The notes beneath the pieces are model-generated. The model was not told the DNA's origin, searched no databases, and was given only the letters and a program-made list of their open reading frames with translations. From positions 1,240,001 to 1,304,000 of the forward strand of contig OZ345365.1 of the NCBI GenBank assembly GCA_977006965.1: 64,000 bases of DNA, read 5' to 3'. The stretch comes from Phymatolithon calcareum. Lineage: Eukaryota; Rhodophyta; Florideophyceae; Hapalidiales. Both the position numbers and the translations under genes were made by a program. Positions 61,060 through 64,000 of the stretch are shown piece by piece. Position 1 is the first letter of the stretch, and every line of letters starts with the position of its first letter.

Positions 61060-62015
61060 GAGCAATGTGGCGGTCGTGGGTCTCTCAGGGATCCCCCAAT
61101 AGCCCCGCACTATTCAATATTTCGATGGACACCTTGACAGAAACAATCACGACTACGACCTTCAACGATTCTAATGCGAGTCATGCTAATGGCGGGGAAG
61201 GAAGACGAGCTCCAGGAAAGGCTCATGAACGCTCCGACTGGGCGCAGGTCTAAAGAAGGACTTGCTCTATCCGAAAGTGCTCAGTCATACTCCCAAGTCC
61301 AAGGATTAGACACCCATTTCTACTGGCGAACGAGGACGTTTAGATAAGACACACTGCAAAATGTCTGAGTACGACAATTGGCGAGAACGAGATTCGTAAC
61401 GACTGACTTCTGGGCCGATACAAAAGCGCTGGATAAGTGCGCCTCATGAGTAGCCTAGGCGTAATCAGGAAAGTATACAGCACAGAAAAATGGATCAGGC
61501 TTTTCAAAGCATTCATCAAGCCAGTACAGTATATGAGTACGCCGCGCATATAATACCCAACTCAATCCGAGTATCGAAAGAAGCAGTGAAGATCCGAAAA
61601 GACATGGCAAAGAAACTGCTTGGAAAATGTGCAAAACGGCACTGGAGAAGAATAATGAAGCTATGTCAAATAGAACCAAGGGAGTTCCGCCGACAGTACC
61701 TGCTCTCGAAGTTACGACGAAGACTTAGAAAGGCTTTGGGTAGAGAAAAGACGCGGGTGCGGAACTGGAACTCGAAGCGCTCGACCGCATGCGACAAAAA
61801 TTGGTTTCGAACCCGGGTCATCCCTTTGAAGGACGGCAGCTGAAGATTGGCTGGGTAGAAGTATTGATATTACGCTCCCCGAAGGTCTGCACTTTGTGCA
61901 GCTTTGAGCTGTTGTGACATCAATTACCACTCGTATCAGTTAAAGTCTACTGTAGCCGTAAGGATGTGGAATTACTCTAGTACAACTTCAAAAACACGGA
62001 ATAAAGAAAAAGAAG
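61060..62015 (+). mobile_element. RT-A: 5'-truncated LINE copy with 3' end
   Basis: Plus-strand reading gives GSPNSPALFNISMDTLTE (RT motif B), a broken middle, then from 61490 KAVKIRKDM-type sequence with SIRVSKEAVKIRKDMAKKL, QIEPREFRRQYLLSKLRRRL and NWFRTRVIPLKDGS with stop at 61841-61843. The 3' untranslated part (CTGCACTTTGTGCAGC, ACCACTCGTATCAGTTAAAG) ends in CGGAATAAAGAAAAAGAAGA. This locus shows that the GAAA-tailed cassettes elsewhere are the 3' end of RT-A. The catalytic DD box is missing. Confidence 0.78.
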
Positions 62016-62375
62016 ACAATCGCAATTAAGTGGATTCATTGAATAGGTACCATGTATCCCAACTTGAGAAGAGTCGGTACCTTTTTAACTTATCTACTTT
62101 TGTTATTTCATTCTTGGTCTGTTTTTCTGTTCTTCTTCTTTCGTTCTTTTTTGAGGAAATTCGCTAAATGCCCACCAAAAGTGGTGAAAGTACACTAAAC
62201 CTCCAACCAAGCCAAAACTACTACTCATCCGTTACGTGGAGCGCTGACAGTTGCCTTTTTTGGAGGGAAAAAGGGAAGTGGCTGCTACTTCCCATTGATC
62301 CAACTTTTGTGCACATCCTCGAATTCTTCTGACAAGCTCAACGCACAGCGCTCCCGCACTACTCACTCTGAAACC
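62016..62375. other. No gene recognised; T-rich spacer
   Basis: The ACCATGTATCCCAACT-GA stretch (62049) also occurs at 15787. The rest holds no frame. Confidence 0.35.
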
Positions 62376-62888
62376 ATGAACAAGAAGTAGCTCGTGCTAC
62401 AGCTGGGCGACTACTTTGGATCAAGCTTCGACGATGTTGTTAACGTCGTGATCTCCCACAACGCGTCAATCGGGAAGGCAGACCTCGTGGAGAGGCGCAA
62501 CAAGCAGCGTCTGACACTCATCTGTAGCCAGCGCACAGCTTGCACCTTCCGCGTGAAAGTCAGCGCGCTGCCGAGCGTCGGGGGTGTCAAGATCACCAAG
62601 TCAATCGGACACAGCTGTGTTGGAGGCCCCTCAAGGGAGCGCCAGTTCAAAACTGAGCTACTCGCGCAGAGGGCGCCGGTGCTGACTGGATTTGTTGCCA
62701 CAAGTGGCCGAGTCAGTGGAAATGCCGCGCAGCTGACGGAAATGGTCCGCAAACAAAGCGGTATCGTCTTAAAGCGCACACAGGCGCACACCATAGTGGC
62801 TTCCAAGCTGGGAACGGATGTCCACCACCTGGCGCAAATCAGAGTACTGCGCTCGTACCATTATCATCGACCTCACCGCCTTCGATGA
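62376..62888 (+). pseudogene. Mutator-like transposase, N-terminal fragment
   Basis: ATG 62376 opens MNKK and then meets TAG at 62388-62390. The frame continues as LVLQLGDYFGSSFDDVVNVV, RRNKQRLTLICSQRTACTFR, VKVSALPSVGGVKITKSIGH and SCVGG, the pattern (C...C, then a beta-hairpin, then H-x-C) of the N-terminal zinc-binding domain of MULE transposases. After that come a helical linker, VRKQSGIVLKRTQAHTIVAS, and a stop at 62886-62888; just before it another frame reads RTIIIDLTAFDDGDAI, so a shift is likely. The catalytic DDE domain is absent. It lies 105 bp before an M1 MITE; a relation is possible but unproven. Confidence 0.5.
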
Positions 62889-62987
62889 CGGAGATGCTAT
62901 CAATAGTTGCGACGAAGAGCTAAACCAGAGAGAGTAGCGTACGCAATAAATTTCACAGTCGCATTGAGTGCTCTGAGAAATGGATGA

Positions 62988-63356
62988 GTAGTAGCAGGGG
63001 AATGTTATGGGGGGGAGTAACACTGATTTTTTTTTTCAAAACTTGTCTGCAAAAGCATGACATTGATGTGCCGGCAAAAATTATGAGTTCAGGCTGTATC
63101 AATAATAACTCTTGTTTACAGAATATTTCTATTGTTTTTCACCACAAAATCGAATACTGCAACGAGAGCGACCGCTACATTGGCAACTCCCAATGTTCCG
63201 GGAACGAGGGCCATATTTTCAGCTTTCATTCTCCTTTTTATGAAGCAATTAATCTCTGCAAAATTATATCAAACACACACTATAGACGCAAATCCAAAAA
63301 ATCGGTATGATAAGGGGTTCGTGTTACTCCCCCCCATAACACTCCCCTGGTAGTAG
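62988..63356. mobile_element. MITE family M1, copy 2, with 7 bp TSD
   Basis: Element 62995-63349 (355 bp) lies between GTAGTAG (62988-62994) and GTAGTAG (63350-63356). Ends CAGGGGAATGTTATGGGG... and the inverse ...CCCCATAACACTCCCCTG match over 29 bp with one difference. The interior matches copy 1 in reverse (GCAACGAGAGCGA-CGCTACA, TTGGCA-CT-CCAATGTTC). Non-coding. Confidence 0.93.
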
Positions 63357-64000
63357 GTTCTGCTAGGGTGAGTATGATAGTATATTTTGCTATGGGTGAG
63401 TAGTTGCTTTGGCTAGGGGTGGATATTTAGCGTACGTTTACTACTTTTGGTGGGCATTTAGCGAATTTCCTCGTTCTTTTTTCTTCATTCTTGTTTTTCT
63501 CTGTAATTTGGTTTACTTTTTTAGATTTTTTTGGGCTGACCGTTTTCTTCGTCGATTGATTCTCTTTGAATTGATTCTTGATATTTTTATATTTGTTTGA
63601 AGGGAAGTTACTTTGATTTCAGCCTGTCAAATTCCGTTTTGAACTTGCAAACGATCTGCACATTGCTTGCCCAGCGCAACTTCTTCCCTCCCGCGTCTCC
63701 TAGACCCCTGACCAACGGCACCTCACTCCCAAACAAAACTCGTTCAACTGTGCTCAGGTTCTGCCAGTGTACCGACTCGACCTACCCCAGTTAACATTCA
63801 TCTTTGCTTCACACACGTCAATACTTCTTGCGCACCGCTCTCAGCGCACGCTTTATCCTCTAGAAAAACGGCCAAAGGCGTCCGCACTCTATGTTCCTCT
63901 ATTAGTGCGTGCAGTGATTTTCTGCCTTGCACAGTATCCACAGTCTCAAGAGCAAGCGTACTCTTCCACTACGTCACTCGCGGAGCGAAGCATTCCTCAC
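63357..64000. other. No gene recognised; pyrimidine-rich end of window
   Basis: From about 63640 the sequence becomes C/T-rich and resembles in style the leader before Sel1 B (9940-10290), so another gene may start beyond 64000. No motif proves it. Confidence 0.3.

Noticed and set aside
1-64000. Bacterial origin of the window
   Set aside because: LINEs, chromovirus, MITEs and GT14 genes, no operons and no ribosome binding sites; eukaryotic origin is far more consistent.

Overview
The window reads as nuclear DNA of a eukaryote, most likely an intron-poor unicellular or algal lineage. The evidence is a Ty3/gypsy chromovirus, several classes of non-LTR reverse transcriptase (RT) remnants, MITE-like elements, AATAAA-type tails, and genes for Sel1-repeat and GT14 glycosyltransferase proteins. 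No operons, ribosome binding sites, rRNA, CRISPR arrays or convincing tRNAs were seen. I cannot name the genus; a red alga or another repeat-rich protist would fit, but that is a guess.

The backbone is a module repeated along the window: a Sel1-repeat gene on the plus strand, then a conserved block, a small CKKC-motif reading frame and a GT14 (core-2/I-branching type) glycosyltransferase gene, the last two on the minus strand and convergent with Sel1. Copies are A (about 1-7632), C (19.1-25.1 kb), A' (28239-35952, a near-identical recent duplicate of A) and D (44.3-46.1 kb, continuing at 55.2-58.6 kb after a 9 kb retrotransposon). A fifth Sel1 gene, B (10300-12320), stands alone. Only Sel1 C (19456-20865, 469 aa) is intact. 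The other four Sel1 copies and all four GT14 copies carry one-base deletions, nonsense codons or rearrangements. Shared lesions in A and A' show that decay came before their duplication.

Between the modules lie retroposons. RT-C is a (CTT)n-tailed LINE whose protein ends in an unfamiliar domain with a W-x-x-G-x-F-P core; three insertions have 15-16 bp target-site duplications (TSDs). RT-A is a (GAAA)n-tailed LINE with one 13 bp TSD. RT-B has a FADD-box RT, and RT-D carries a C2H2 zinc finger next to its YAD(D) box. DNA-transposon-like elements include two 355-358 bp MITEs with 29 bp inverted ends and 7 bp TSDs (one holding a nested 325 bp element), two hAT-like MITEs (one with an 8 bp TSD), a long-armed foldback element at 8.56-9.58 kb and a Mutator-like transposase fragment at 62.4 kb.

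At 46144-55182 a Ty3/gypsy chromovirus interrupts Sel1 D. It has gag, nucleocapsid, protease, RT, RNase H, integrase, chromodomain, an antisense reading frame of about 426 codons and a 3' LTR, but no 5' LTR. A possible multi-part membrane-protein gene lies on the minus strand at 39.0-41.7 kb. The best candidates for undescribed biology are the RT-C C-terminal domain, the antisense gene in the chromovirus, the CKKC family, and the large palindrome in Sel1 A/A' that looks like a fixed template-switch event.
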